Notes: generated by a model from the sequence alone, not told the origin. 40,997 nt of DNA from Tangfeifania sp. (GCA_018400515.1 JAGYMR010000002.1:1-40997); one strand, 5' to 3'. Numbered from the stretch's first letter, positions 1 to 10,001 are shown. Program-made: numbers and translations.

Positions 1-31
1 TGCTTTTAAGGAAATATTTTATGATGCCTTT

Positions 32-1408
32 TTACATGTAATCCATTATTTTTCCGGAGATCTGCAACAGGGAGATCTCGGCCAGTTTGGTCTGGTATTT
101 GGCCGATATGAGCCGCTCTTCGGCATCAAGGAGGCTTTTCTGAACCTCACGGAGTTCTATTCCCGACAAGGCTCCCAGCCGGTAACGTTCCAGGGCGATT
201 TCAAGGTTTTCACGCGCCACATCTAAATTTTGTTCTTCCATTTGCACCACCCGGAGGTTGTTTTCATACGCGTAGTAAATTGTAAGCAGTTCGGCTTTAA
301 TGTCCTGTTCGACTTCCTGAAATGCAAAAGCCCTGTTTTCTGTTTCAATACGCGCATTTGCTTCCTCCCGTCGCTGGTTGTAGCCGTCGAAAATGTCCAC
401 CCCCATGGTGATCCCGTAATGGAAGGTTCCGCTTTGCTGATTGCTGAGTGCCAGCTCTCCGTAGTCGCTGATCGTTCCGGTTCCGTACCCCCGGTATGCA
501 AAATTGTACCCCGAAGAGAAATTCAGGTAGGGATAGGAACGGGATGAAATGATTTTGTAATCCAGTTCTGAAATGCGCTGATTCTTTTGGGCCATTTGCA
601 GGCTGGTATTTCGTTCGAGGGTCGCCTCCAGCAAATCGGCGTATTGGAGATCAGGGGTAAAGACGATGGTAGAATCTTTTAACCGGATCGTTTCTTCCAG
701 ATTTTCAAGGGCCATCAGTTTTTTCAGACGTATTTCCGATTCGAGAATGGCCTCTTTTTGCCTGGCCAGCCGTGAGCTGTCGGCATTCAGGTAAACGATG
801 GACTGCAGTAGTTCCAGCTTCGAGGAGGCCCCCAGCAGATAGCGCTCTTCGTCAATCCGTACCCGCTCCCGCGAGAGGGAAACGGCGTATTCCATATTGT
901 TTTGGAAGTTTAACTGCTCAATGCAATAATAGTACTCCGCGATTATTTGTGCCACCAGATTTTCCATCGACATTTGGGAATTCAGTACCCCCATCTCTTT
1001 TAATTCGCGGAGTTTTTGATAGGTTGTTTGCACATTTAATCCGTCGAAAAGCGTCATGCTGACATTAATGGCCGCCGACCCCGTGGTGTTGTGAATTCCT
1101 TTCGACTGGTTCTTTGAGCCGTCGTTCATGTTTTGGGTGGTGGAGGAAAAATTTCCGCCCAGCCGGTTGGTGCTGGTAAGGGATGGTAAAAAACCGGCAT
1201 TGCCGCGCGTAAAATTTTGTTCCGCTATTTTTCCCCGGTTCCGGGCCACTTTAACTGAAAAGTTTTGTCCTAGTCCCGTTTGGATGCATTTTTCAAGATC
1301 GTAGATCTCCTGCCCTGTAATTACTCCGGGCAGAATCAGTACCAGCACTGCCGTCATGAATTTTTTGATCACGGAACGGTTTTTCAATATTTTCAGGTGA
1401 ACCTTCAT
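32..1408 (-). CDS. TolC-family outer membrane efflux channel
   Basis: Predicted outer-membrane channel of the RND efflux system encoded just upstream. The 458-residue product starts with a signal peptide that ends about residue 32 (ITG before QE). It has the two internally repeated alpha-helical/beta-strand halves of the OEP/TolC fold. Each half carries long heptad-rich helices with the typical L-x-x-A-x-x-xN pattern, for example QNLDVARENLEIALERYRLG near the C-terminus. The length is normal for the family. It is the last gene of a minus-strand operon, 85 bases after the pump gene. The start chosen is the ATG that directly precedes the signal peptide. Family assignment is strong; the exported substrate cannot be read from the sequence. 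Confidence 0.93.
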   Translation of the reverse strand: MKVHLKILKNRSVIKKFMTAVLVLILPGVITGQEIYDLEKCIQTGLGQNFSVKVARNRGKIAEQNFTRGNAGFLPSLTSTNRLGGNFSSTTQNMNDGSKNQSKGIHNTTGSAAINVSMTLFDGLNVQTTYQKLRELKEMGVLNSQMSMENLVAQIIAEYYYCIEQLNFQNNMEYAVSLSRERVRIDEERYLLGASSKLELLQSIVYLNADSSRLARQKEAILESEIRLKKLMALENLEETIRLKDSTIVFTPDLQYADLLEATLERNTSLQMAQKNQRISELDYKIISSRSYPYLNFSSGYNFAYRGYGTGTISDYGELALSNQQSGTFHYGITMGVDIFDGYNQRREEANARIETENRAFAFQEVEQDIKAELLTIYYAYENNLRVVQMEEQNLDVARENLEIALERYRLGALSGIELREVQKSLLDAEERLISAKYQTKLAEISLLQISGKIMDYM

Positions 1409-1493
1409 AAGAATACTGTCATTTAAAGGTTAATAATTCAATCAAATGTGAAGGGCGATCATCTTTTTGTCAAAGGTTTCATGGAACGCATCT

Positions 1494-4400
1494 TTAATCC
1501 GGCCCATTTCCTTTTTCGCCGGCCAAAAGCATGTCCGCTTCATCTTCATTGCTGTTTTTGGATTCACTCGAAACCAACAGGTAAATTCCCGGAACAACGT
1601 ATAAGGTCAGGAATGTAGCGATCAGCAGTCCGCCCACCACTGCCGTACCCATGGCCACACGGCTCTGGGCACCTTCGCCCAGCCCCATTGCCAGGGGTAA
1701 AATGCCCAGAATGGTCGAGAGGCTGGTCATCAGGATGGGGCGGAAACGGGCTGCCGAGGCAAATTTTATCGCCTCAAATTTGTTCATACCGGCATTTTTT
1801 CGTTGGTTGGCAAACTCCACGATCAGAATTCCGTTTTTGGAAACCAGTCCAATCAGCATAATGATGCCGATCTGACTGAAAATGTTCATGGTTATTCCAA
1901 AATACCACATAAACAGGAGCGCCCCGGTAAGTGCCAGGGGCACGGTCATCATCACAATAAACGGATCTTTAAAGCTTTCGAACTGCGCTGAAAGCACCAG
2001 GAAAATGAGTACAATGGCCAGCACAAAAGCGAACATCAGGCTCGAAGAACTTTCCATAAAATCCCTGGAGTCACCGTCAAGAGCGGTACGGAAGCTGTCA
2101 TCCAGCACACGGGCCGCAATTTTATCCATCTCTTCAATGCCTTCGCTAATGGTTTTTCCATTGGCGAGGTTCGATGATATGGTGGCTGAAACAAACCGGT
2201 TGTACCGGTACAACTCCGGTGGTGCCGTGGTCTCTTTCAGGGTCACAAAGTTGTCAAGCTGAATCATTTCACCCTTGTTGTTCCGTACATAAAGGGATCT
2301 CAGGTCAAGGGGTTTGTTCCGGTCCTGACGCGGCAGTTCTCCCAGGATCTGGTATTGTTTCCCGTTCATGATAAAATAACCGAACCGCTGGCCGCTGAGT
2401 GCCAGCTGCAGGGTCTGCCCGATATTTTGTGTGGAAACACCCAGCAGGTTGGCTTTGTCGCGGTTGATCGCAATCTGAAGCTCCGGCTTGGTGAATTTCA
2501 GGTTGACATCGGACTGAACAAAAACGGGATTTTGGTTCACCGCTGCCATAAAAGCGGGCAAAATTTCCCGCAACCGGTCAATGGTTGGTGCTTGTAAGAC
2601 GTACTGGATTGGTTGACGGGCCCGCCGGCCGCCAAAGGTTGATTGCTGAACGATACCGGTTCTTGCCCGGGTCATTTTCCGGAGTTCATCCGAAAGGTCA
2701 CTGGCAATTTCCTGCTGGGAGCGTTCGCGCTGGTGGGGTTTGACCAGCGCGGCCCTTACAAATGCCCAGCTACCCCTAACCAGGGTTATTATATTGCTGG
2801 CCTCGGGAACCTCTTTTTTGACAAGTTTTCCCACATCTTCCACATAATCGTAATTGAATTCGTAGGTGGCGCCTTCCGGTGGCGTAATGTTGACATTAAA
2901 TTTCGAGCGGTCCTCCAGTGGTGCCATTTCTGCCGGGATCAGGTTCCACAGGGCCAGAATCAGAAACCCTGCTCCGATAATCATGAATAATGGCATGTAA
3001 CGTTTCTTGAGGAAGGATTCAAGCGAATTTTTGTAAACATTGTTGAGCTTCACAAAGTATTTTTCCGACCAGTTGTAAAAACGGTTGTGTTTATGCCGCG
3101 ATTTCAGCAATTTTGTCGAAAGCATGGGGGTAAAGGTGAGTGCAACGAACGAGGATATGATCACCGCTCCGGCAATTACAATACTGAATTCCCGGAACAG
3201 CCTTCCTGTCATTCCTTCCAGAAAAACAATCGGAAAGAAAACAGCGACCAGTGTAATGGTGGTGGCAATGATGGCAAAGAAAATTTCGTTGGCGCCCTCC
3301 AGACCGGCCTGCCGGGGCGACATGCCCCGTTCAATTTTTACATAAATATTTTCCATCATTACGATGGCATCGTCCACCACCAATCCGATGGACAGCACAA
3401 TTGCCAGCAGCGTGAGTACATTAATCGTGAATCCTGCCAGGTACATAATAAAAAATGAACCGATCAGTGCAATGGGGATCACAAGCATGGGAATGATGGT
3501 GGTGCGCCAGTCGCGCAGGAAAAAGAAGATGATCACCACTACCAGGAAAAATGCAAGGTAGATGGTGAGTTGTACTTCCCGGATGGATGAGCGGATGTAA
3601 TCGGTATTGTCGAATCCGATTTCAATTTCCACATCCTCCGGAAGGTCCTTTTTAATAAACTCCAGCCGGTCGTAAACATCGTCCACAATATCGATGTGGT
3701 TGGCCCCCGGTTGGGGAACGATCACCGTGGCCACCATGGGGATGTCATTCATCTTCATAATTCCCCGCAGGTCCTCCGGGCCAAGCTCTGCCCGTCCAAT
3801 ATCGCGCACCCGGATGATCTGGCCGCCCTCCTGTTTTAAGATGAGGTTGTTAAATTCTTCCGGGGTGGTCATCAGTCCCAGGGTTCGGATGGTGAGCTCG
3901 GTGGTATTTCCTTCAATACTTCCGGCCGGCAATTCCACATTTTCGCGCATCAGGGCATTCCGGACATCGAGGGGAGTCATTTTATAGCCCGCCAGTTTTG
4001 CCGGATCAAGCCAAATGCGCATGGAGTACCGTTTTTCACCCCAGATGCCCACGGCACTAACTCCTGAAATGGTTTGCAGTTGTTCCTTGAAAGTGAGTTC
4101 TGCAATTTCCGAAAGTTCGAGCAGCGAACGTTTCGGGCTTTTCACCGCTACCATCAGAATAGGGCTGGCATCGGCATCGGCTTTGGAAACGGTTGGTGGA
4201 TCGCAGTCGCGCGGCAAGTAGCGCTGCGCCTGCGAAACCTTGTCGCGCACATCGTTGGCGGCTGTTTCCAGGTCCACAGAAAGTTCAAATTCCACGGTAA
4301 TCCGGCTTCGTCCCTGGCTGCTTCTGCTGGTAAGGGAGCGGATCCCCGGAATGCCGTTGATGGATTGCTCCAGGGGTTCGGTGATCTGGGATTCAATTAC

Positions 4401-4571
4401 ATCGGAGTTAGCACCCGGGTAGGAGGTACTGACCGAGATGATGGGGGGATCGACACTGGGAAACTCCCGGACACCCAGGAAAGTCATTCCGATTCCCCCG
4501 AATAATAAGATAACAAGGGAGAAGACGGTTGCCAGTACAGGGCGCTTGATGCTGAGCGATGAAAGACTCAT
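1494..4571 (-). CDS. RND efflux pump, HAE1/AcrB-type permease
   Basis: Inner-membrane proton-driven pump of a tripartite efflux system. The 1025 residues fit the usual 1020-1050 for HAE1 transporters. Visible hallmarks are the N-terminal TM1 segment with IKRPVLATVFSLVI, the porter-domain opening (REFPSVDPPIISVSTSYPGA), the TM4 acidic pair in GLVVDDAIVMMENIY expected to relay protons, and a second transmembrane block (residues about 865-1000) containing GLVSKNGILIVEFANQ. The ATG overlaps the stop codon of the adaptor gene by four bases, which suggests translational coupling. Family members typically export drugs, bile salts or lipophilic molecules. The substrate here is unknown, and no TetR-type repressor gene adjoins the operon in this window. 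Confidence 0.96.
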   Translation of the reverse strand: MSLSSLSIKRPVLATVFSLVILLFGGIGMTFLGVREFPSVDPPIISVSTSYPGANSDVIESQITEPLEQSINGIPGIRSLTSRSSQGRSRITVEFELSVDLETAANDVRDKVSQAQRYLPRDCDPPTVSKADADASPILMVAVKSPKRSLLELSEIAELTFKEQLQTISGVSAVGIWGEKRYSMRIWLDPAKLAGYKMTPLDVRNALMRENVELPAGSIEGNTTELTIRTLGLMTTPEEFNNLILKQEGGQIIRVRDIGRAELGPEDLRGIMKMNDIPMVATVIVPQPGANHIDIVDDVYDRLEFIKKDLPEDVEIEIGFDNTDYIRSSIREVQLTIYLAFFLVVVIIFFFLRDWRTTIIPMLVIPIALIGSFFIMYLAGFTINVLTLLAIVLSIGLVVDDAIVMMENIYVKIERGMSPRQAGLEGANEIFFAIIATTITLVAVFFPIVFLEGMTGRLFREFSIVIAGAVIISSFVALTFTPMLSTKLLKSRHKHNRFYNWSEKYFVKLNNVYKNSLESFLKKRYMPLFMIIGAGFLILALWNLIPAEMAPLEDRSKFNVNITPPEGATYEFNYDYVEDVGKLVKKEVPEASNIITLVRGSWAFVRAALVKPHQRERSQQEIASDLSDELRKMTRARTGIVQQSTFGGRRARQPIQYVLQAPTIDRLREILPAFMAAVNQNPVFVQSDVNLKFTKPELQIAINRDKANLLGVSTQNIGQTLQLALSGQRFGYFIMNGKQYQILGELPRQDRNKPLDLRSLYVRNNKGEMIQLDNFVTLKETTAPPELYRYNRFVSATISSNLANGKTISEGIEEMDKIAARVLDDSFRTALDGDSRDFMESSSSLMFAFVLAIVLIFLVLSAQFESFKDPFIVMMTVPLALTGALLFMWYFGITMNIFSQIGIIMLIGLVSKNGILIVEFANQRKNAGMNKFEAIKFASAARFRPILMTSLSTILGILPLAMGLGEGAQSRVAMGTAVVGGLLIATFLTLYVVPGIYLLVSSESKNSNEDEADMLLAGEKGNGPD

Positions 4572-5689
4572 TGTATTTCGTTTACAGAATATTGATTGGA
4601 AACCAGGGTGTCGAGGTGGACAGGGATGCCTTCCCTGAGCTGAAGAATGGCGGTGGTCAGCAATGTGTCTCCAAAGCTCAGTCCTTTGCGGATTTGAATG
4701 TGCGATTCGGTTCGCAGACCGGTTTCTACCTGCACCTCTTTGGCTTTACCGTTTTTGAGAATGAAGACCTTTTTACCCGACATTTCGGCGATTAGTGCTT
4801 CGGTCGGAATGGAAACGGCATTTTCAATTTCCGAAAGCCGTGCCCTTACGCTGGCAAACCGGCCGGGTTTAAGTTCTTCCCTGGTATTCGGATACAGCGC
4901 CCGGACGGTAATGGTCCGCGTGTCCATATTCACTTTAGGATCGATGGCATAGACTTTTGCCCCGAAGGATTTCGGGAGTCCATCGATAGTGAAGGTGATC
5001 GGAAACCCGGGGGCCACTTCACCGGCATAACGTTCAGGAATTGAAAACTCAATTTTCAGGGGTTGGGTTTTTACCAGGCGCACAATATTGGTTTGAGTGG
5101 TGGCAAAGGCACCTTCGGAGATCATGCGTAACCCGACAATTCCGTCGAAGGGCGCCCGCAATTCGGTCTCGGCAATGCGGGCTTCAATGAGCATAATGTC
5201 GGCTTCAATGGATTGCAGTTCAGTGGCTACCTGGTCATAACTTTCCCGGCTGATGGCATCGCGATCGAGCAATTGCCGCTGCCGGTATTCCCGCTCTTTC
5301 ACCAGTTCCTTTTGTGCCCGGAGTTTTAGTAGCTGGGCCTGCAGGGGTTTGTCATTGATTTTTGCAAGCAATTTTCCTTTTTGTACGCTTCTTCCCTCTT
5401 CAAAATAGATGCCTACCACTTTCCCGGAGGTTTCAAAAGCTAAATTCACTTCTTCGTCGGGCAACAATGAGCCGGTACTGTAAACCATTTCATGCATCCT
5501 GGCAGGCACCAGTAGATAACCACTGGCATAAAGCGGCTGGTCCCCGCTCATTGAGCGCCTGCCCGGCGGAGAAACATCCCCTCCGGCGGATGTAAAAACG
5601 GGTTTAATTTTCGGATAAAAAATTATCCCGGCCAGGACCACTGCCAGCAGGGTGGTAATGGAAATTTTGAAGATCTTTTTTGCTGCCAC
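4568..5689 (-). CDS. RND efflux periplasmic adaptor (HlyD/MFP family)
   Basis: Membrane-fusion adaptor linking the pump to the outer-membrane channel. The 373-residue protein has one N-terminal membrane anchor (about residues 8-26), then a barrel-sandwich/lipoyl half motif (GKVVGIYFEEGRSVQKGKLL), an alpha hairpin (about 110-165), the second lipoyl half (LRAPFDGIVGLRMISEGAF), and beta-barrel and membrane-proximal domains ending with the TALI/VQVETGL type segment. It is the first gene of the three-gene operon, and the usual order adaptor-pump-channel is kept. The upstream region (minus strand reading from 5690 upward) is A/T-rich. TACATTTA at about 5780-5800 is one base off the Bacteroidota -7 box but has no convincing -33 partner. 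Confidence 0.95.
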   Translation of the reverse strand: MAAKKIFKISITTLLAVVLAGIIFYPKIKPVFTSAGGDVSPPGRRSMSGDQPLYASGYLLVPARMHEMVYSTGSLLPDEEVNLAFETSGKVVGIYFEEGRSVQKGKLLAKINDKPLQAQLLKLRAQKELVKEREYRQRQLLDRDAISRESYDQVATELQSIEADIMLIEARIAETELRAPFDGIVGLRMISEGAFATTQTNIVRLVKTQPLKIEFSIPERYAGEVAPGFPITFTIDGLPKSFGAKVYAIDPKVNMDTRTITVRALYPNTREELKPGRFASVRARLSEIENAVSIPTEALIAEMSGKKVFILKNGKAKEVQVETGLRTESHIQIRKGLSFGDTLLTTAILQLREGIPVHLDTLVSNQYSVNEIQ

Positions 5690-6059
5690 GATTTCGTTTA
5701 TTGAATGGATATTTAACGGTTGAACTTTCGTGCCTAATTTTATTTGACTGTCGAAACCGAAAAAGGTTAAATTCAGGTAATTTGTAAATGTACTATTTGT
5801 TTTTCAATGGTTCAATTTTTTGGGAGATTTCCCTCCTCCGGGATCCTTGATTTCCGGGGCAGAGGGCGGGAGAAAATTATAATAAAACCGGCTCTTAGAA
5901 TCCCTGGGGCGTGTCCTAAAAAATCATAAGAAAAGGGTGTGAAAAATTTGCAAACAACAAGTTTTAACAGAGAAAAAATTGCGATTTGACTTTATTTTTC
6001 GGAAATTATTTTAAAAAGATCTCGAAGCATCTAAAAAAATAATATTTTTTGAAAAAATT

Positions 6060-6090
6060 TTTGTGTTGAAAAGATGAAATTTTATATTTG
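6060..6090 (+). promoter_or_regulatory. Candidate Bacteroidota sigma-ABfr-type promoter for the Sus operon
   Basis: A TTTG at 6060-6063 is followed, after exactly 19 bases, by TATATTTG at 6083-6090. This matches the published Bacteroides/Flavobacterium consensus TTTG-N19-TAnnTTTG perfectly. A transcript would begin near 6097 and run about 785 bases before the SusC-like start codon. A second -7-like box, TATTTTTG at 6212-6219, lacks a well-spaced -33 element. In A/T-rich DNA a chance match is possible. Confidence 0.5.
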
Positions 6091-6336
6091 AGGGCTTTAA
6101 ATGTTAAAATATTTTATAAACATTAAATTTTATTATATTTTTTTTATTAAGTGTGATTTTTTTGAAGCCAGGCAATGGCCAATATTTACTAATCAAAAAT
6201 TGTAGCAGTTGTATTTTTGTGATTTAATTGTCTGACAAACTATTTTCTTGAGAATTCCGCCAGGAGCGGAGGTACCTTAACACCAAAATTGGGGATCAGG
6301 AGTAGAATTAATCGGTAGGAGGAAATTTCTCCAGAG

Positions 6337-6405
6337 ATGATGCGTGGAAAAAAGAAATTTCATGCCAGGGATAATTTTTTAGTGAAGTTTACAAAAGATA
6401 TATAA
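6337..6405 (+). CDS. Putative 22-residue basic leader peptide
   Basis: Starts with two ATG codons and encodes MMRGKKKFHARDNFL plus seven more residues. With one gap it aligns to the reading frame at 10002 in front of the SusD-like gene: both read M-x-R-[AG]-x-K-K-F-(S)-H followed shortly by F-L, and the DNA shares GAAATTT...CAT and GATAATTTTTTA-like stretches. It sits in the presumed leader of the Sus operon. Whether it is translated is unknown. It may be a leader peptide, or a sequence conserved for an RNA or protein-binding role. Confidence 0.35.
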   Translation: MMRGKKKFHARDNFLVKFTKDI

Positions 6406-6529
6406 TGTTCATTATTAGTCAGATAAGCCCAACCGCCCCGGAATCGGCAGATCCCCGTCCCGGGTTAATATTGGGGCCGTCAAAGTCATAAGCAGAAAAG
6501 ATCACTACAAATAACTTAAAGAAGCTATT

Positions 6530-6625
6530 ATGAAACGGGCATGATTTTTCCAACACAAAGGCCAACAAAAAAAATTCAAAAGGAGTTCTATGCACCCTGT
6601 TTTAAAAAGTGATGTTGAACATTTT
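6530..6625 (+). repeat. Leader element copy A (ATGAAACGGGCATG box, frame ends after MKRA)
   Basis: First copy of a two-part element. Box 1 ATGAAACGGGCATG lies at 6530-6543. Box 2 GAGTTCTATG begins at 6583, an offset of 53 bases, followed by ACCCTGTTTTAAA. The other clear copies (6791 and 12111) have box 2 at offsets 51 and 53. In this copy the reading frame stops at once (MKRA, then TGA), so here the DNA or RNA sequence, not a peptide, is what remains conserved. Confidence 0.55.
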
Positions 6626-6790
6626 TAATTGACTGTAATACAAACATTAAGCTAAATTTTTAAAATATGAAAATACAAGGAAGAAGTACGTTTTTCTAGT
6701 TGGAGCTGTTGAATGGCTCACATCCAGACGGATGGTCTGAAGGTTTTAGAAAACTGAATTTTAACAAATTATTTAATCAAACTTTTTTAT

Positions 6791-6881
6791 ATGAAACGAG
6801 CATGTAATATTTACACCCATGGGAAAGATTAAAATACATGTGAGTTCCATATGATACCTTTTAAATAAACAATTTAATCAT
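6791..6881 (+). repeat. Leader element copy B in front of the SusC-like gene (frame MKRACNIYTHGKD)
   Basis: Box 1 ATGAAACGAGCATG at 6791 opens a 13-residue frame that ends at 6832. Box 2 GAGTTCCATATGATACC begins at 6842. The whole stretch up to the start codon of the SusC-like gene aligns with 12111-12205 in front of the third Sus gene, including the ATACCTTT and AACAATTT blocks. The spacing from box 1 to the structural gene start is 91 bases here and 95 at 12111. Confidence 0.6.
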
Positions 6882-9800
6882 ATGAAATTGAAATTTATTG
6901 GAACTGCATTTTTGTTATTAATTTACTGTGCGGTGTTTGCCCAAACTAAAACAATATCGGGAGTTGTGGATGATGATGACGGTATGCCCCTCCCCGGGGT
7001 TTCCATTGCTATTAAAGGGACCACTTCCGGAACCGTAACAGATGTTAACGGGGAGTACACCCTGGAAGCTGCGGTCGGGGATACCCTTTTATTTTCCTTC
7101 ATTGGGAAGACCCCGGTTGAAAAAGTAGTTGGACAGGGAAGTGTAATTAACACAACGCTTCATTCCGATGAAACGGAACTTGAGGAAGTGCAGGTGGTGG
7201 CTTTTGGTGTTCAGAAGAAAGAGAGCGTTATTTCTTCCATTGAAACCGTGAAACCGGACGAGTTGAAACAACCTGCCTCCAACCTCACTTCTGCTTTGGC
7301 CGGGAAAATACCGGGCATCATCTCTTACCAGACAACCGGTGAACCGGGTGCCGATAATGCCCAGTTTTTTATCCGCGGGGTTACCACGTTCGGGTATAAA
7401 ACCAACCCGCTCATTTTGATTGACGGTTTTGAGGGTTCCCCGGATGATCTGGCCCGCCTGGAGCCCGATAACATTGAAAGTTTCTCCATACTGAAAGATG
7501 CCTCGGCAACGGTTTTGTACGGAGCGCGGGGAGCCAACGGGATTATTCTGGTGGAAACAAAAGAAGGACGAGAGGGACCGACGAAAGTCAACGTAAGGCT
7601 CGAAACCCATATGGCCACTCCGACCCGGATGAATGAACTGCTTGACGGGGTGGACTATATGCGGCTTTACAATGAAGCGCGTGTTTCGCGAAATCCCCTG
7701 CTCGGCACCTATTACAGCGAACAGAAAATCCAGTCAACGGCCGACGGAACGAATCCAATGATCTATCCCAACATTAACTGGTACGATGAATTATTTAACC
7801 AGTCGACCTGGAACAAAAAAGCCAATTTCAATGTTTCGGGCGGAGGTAAAGTGGCGACCTATTTTGTGGCCGGTACCATGGAAAACGAAACCGGTTTGCT
7901 GAAGGTTGATCCGCAAAATAATTTTAACAACAACATTGATATTAACCGGGTCCAGCTAAGAAATAATGTGGTATTCAAATTAACCCCCACATCGAAGCTG
8001 GATGTAAAACTGCAGGGCCGTTTTGAAAGGTATACCGGGCCGCATGCCGCGGCTTCCGATATTTTTAACATGGTAATGAACTCGAATCCCGTGGACTTTC
8101 CCGCGGTTTACGAGCCGGATGAAAAACATGCTTTTGCCGACCACATTTTGTTCGGGAACACTTTTGTGACCGGCTCTTTGAAGCAAAACCCGTACGCCGA
8201 AATGGTGCGTGGTTATGAAGACCGGAATGAGAGTTCCATTACTGCGATGGCGACCTTTTCACAAGATCTGAAATTCATTACCGAGGGACTCAGCTTCCAG
8301 GGGAAAGCTTCTGTTAACTCATGGAGCTTCTATTCCAGCCGGCGTACCTATTACCCCTACTATTATGATCTGGAAACCTATAATCAGATATCGGGCGATT
8401 ATACCCTTTATGGGCTGAATCCCGAAAGCGGTCAGGGCTATTTGGGCGGTGTCCAACCGGGCCGCGACGCCAGTGCCCACTACTACTATGAGGGGCGCTT
8501 CAATTGGGAACGCGCGTTCAATAACCATAACCTGAGCCTGATGACCGTATTCATGTGGGAAGAGTACCTGCTCACCGGCGGAAACAGCAACTCCATTTAT
8601 GAGACCCTTCCTGAACGGAATATGGGGAACTCGGGGCGTTTTGCCTATGACTACGACACACGCTACTTTTTCGAGTTTACCTATGGTTATAACGGTTCTG
8701 AAAAATTTGCCGGAGAAAAACGTTTCGGCTTCTTCCCTTCGTTTGGTGCCGGTTACTTAATTTCCAATGAATCCTTCTGGGAACCTATGGAACGGATTTT
8801 TAACACCGTGAAGTTTAAAGCAACCTACGGAATGGTTGGTAACGATGCCATTGCAAGCAGATCCGACCGGTTCTTTTACCTTTCAGATATCTCGAAAGGT
8901 GGTTCGGGGTACCGGTGGGGCTCCACTTTTATGAATGACTACGGCGGATACTCTATCCACAGATATGCCAATCCGGATATTACATGGGAGGTTTCAACCA
9001 AATTAAACCTGGGGGTTGAACTTGGTTTCCTCGATGATGCATTGCAGGTGCAGGCCGATTATTTCCGGGACAACCGGAGCCAGATCTATCTGCAAAGGCA
9101 GAACTTCCCCTCCACGGCAGGCCTTGAGGCAACCGTCAGTGGGAATGTCGGAGAGGTGCTTTCCCATGGTTTGGAGGCATCGGTGGATTATCAGTATGTC
9201 TCTACTAAAAACTGGTGGCTTACCGGAAGGGCAAATTTCACGTATGCCACCAACGAATATATTAAGCTCGACGAAAAAGATTATGCGGATGAGTACCTGA
9301 AGCGGAAAGGACATTCCATCAACCAGTGGTGGGGGTTAATTGCAGAGCGCCTGTTTGTGGATGAAGCAGAAATCGAAAATTCACCGGAGCAGGATTTCGG
9401 TACCTACCAGGCCGGTGACATCAAATACAAAGATATCAACGGCGACGGTGTGGTGAATTCAAACGATCAGGTGCCGCTGGGTTATCCGACAGTACCTGAA
9501 ATTCAGTATGGTTACGGTTTGTCGGGTGGATGGAAAGATTTCGATGCCTCTTTCTTCTTCCAGGGCAATGCACGCGTTTCATTGTTTATTAACCCGGGAA
9601 CCGGCGACAACGGTATTGCTCCTTTTGCCAACCGGAGAAATGCGCTCACCCTGATTGCTGACGACTACTGGACAGAAACCGATCCCGATGTTCACGCCTT
9701 CTGGCCCCGTTTGTCCACCCAGCCAATGAACAACAACATCCAGACTTCCACCTGGTGGTTGAGAAACGGTGCATTCCTTCGTTTAAAAACACTGGAACTC

Positions 9801-9983
9801 GGTTACAACCTCCCGGACGGGCTGTTCAATTCCATCGGAATGAAAAATGCCCGGGTTTACTTTAGCGGAGAGAATTTGTTTGTCATAAGCCCATTTGACC
9901 TTTGGGACCCGGAAATGGGACGCGGAGGATTGGGATATCCGCCGAATAAAAGGTTAAATTTTGGGGTTCAGTTAGCATTTTAA
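6882..9983 (+). CDS. SusC-like TonB-dependent outer membrane glycan transporter
   Basis: Outer-membrane beta-barrel that should import a glycan or oligosaccharide together with the SusD-like lipoprotein that follows. The 1033 residues begin with a signal peptide (cleavage VFAQ, about residue 20-21), then a carboxypeptidase-regulatory-like beta domain (SGVVDDDDGMPLPGVSIAIKG, about 26-105). A plug domain follows with the SusC/RagA signatures LAGKIPGIISYQTTGEPG, FFIRGVTTFG and SILKDASATVLYGARGANG. A long barrel ends in aromatic Phe (NFGVQLAF). No N-terminal STN domain is present, so signalling through an anti-sigma factor is not expected. It leads a four-gene plus-strand cluster. The start has no Shine-Dalgarno sequence, only the A/T-rich context usual in this phylum. 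Confidence 0.96.
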   Translation: MKLKFIGTAFLLLIYCAVFAQTKTISGVVDDDDGMPLPGVSIAIKGTTSGTVTDVNGEYTLEAAVGDTLLFSFIGKTPVEKVVGQGSVINTTLHSDETELEEVQVVAFGVQKKESVISSIETVKPDELKQPASNLTSALAGKIPGIISYQTTGEPGADNAQFFIRGVTTFGYKTNPLILIDGFEGSPDDLARLEPDNIESFSILKDASATVLYGARGANGIILVETKEGREGPTKVNVRLETHMATPTRMNELLDGVDYMRLYNEARVSRNPLLGTYYSEQKIQSTADGTNPMIYPNINWYDELFNQSTWNKKANFNVSGGGKVATYFVAGTMENETGLLKVDPQNNFNNNIDINRVQLRNNVVFKLTPTSKLDVKLQGRFERYTGPHAAASDIFNMVMNSNPVDFPAVYEPDEKHAFADHILFGNTFVTGSLKQNPYAEMVRGYEDRNESSITAMATFSQDLKFITEGLSFQGKASVNSWSFYSSRRTYYPYYYDLETYNQISGDYTLYGLNPESGQGYLGGVQPGRDASAHYYYEGRFNWERAFNNHNLSLMTVFMWEEYLLTGGNSNSIYETLPERNMGNSGRFAYDYDTRYFFEFTYGYNGSEKFAGEKRFGFFPSFGAGYLISNESFWEPMERIFNTVKFKATYGMVGNDAIASRSDRFFYLSDISKGGSGYRWGSTFMNDYGGYSIHRYANPDITWEVSTKLNLGVELGFLDDALQVQADYFRDNRSQIYLQRQNFPSTAGLEATVSGNVGEVLSHGLEASVDYQYVSTKNWWLTGRANFTYATNEYIKLDEKDYADEYLKRKGHSINQWWGLIAERLFVDEAEIENSPEQDFGTYQAGDIKYKDINGDGVVNSNDQVPLGYPTVPEIQYGYGLSGGWKDFDASFFFQGNARVSLFINPGTGDNGIAPFANRRNALTLIADDYWTETDPDVHAFWPRLSTQPMNNNIQTSTWWLRNGAFLRLKTLELGYNLPDGLFNSIGMKNARVYFSGENLFVISPFDLWDPEMGRGGLGYPPNKRLNFGVQLAF

Positions 9984-10001
9984 TACTTAAAAATAAAGAA
10001 G

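Larger units (their letters stand above)
5690..6881. other. 1.2-kb intergenic leader between the efflux operon and the Sus locus
   Basis: No gene of ordinary size is visible on either strand. The part near 5690-5860 must hold the promoter of the divergent efflux operon. From about 5940 to 6180 the DNA is very A/T-rich and contains a good Bacteroidota promoter match (separate entry). If that promoter drives the SusC-like gene, the 5' leader is almost 800 bases long. Inside the leader are three very short basic reading frames at 6337, 6530 and 6791 (separate entries) and stretches of higher G+C (6245-6310, 6425-6485) without a recognised fold. No known riboswitch or sRNA is recognised. Confidence 0.6.
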
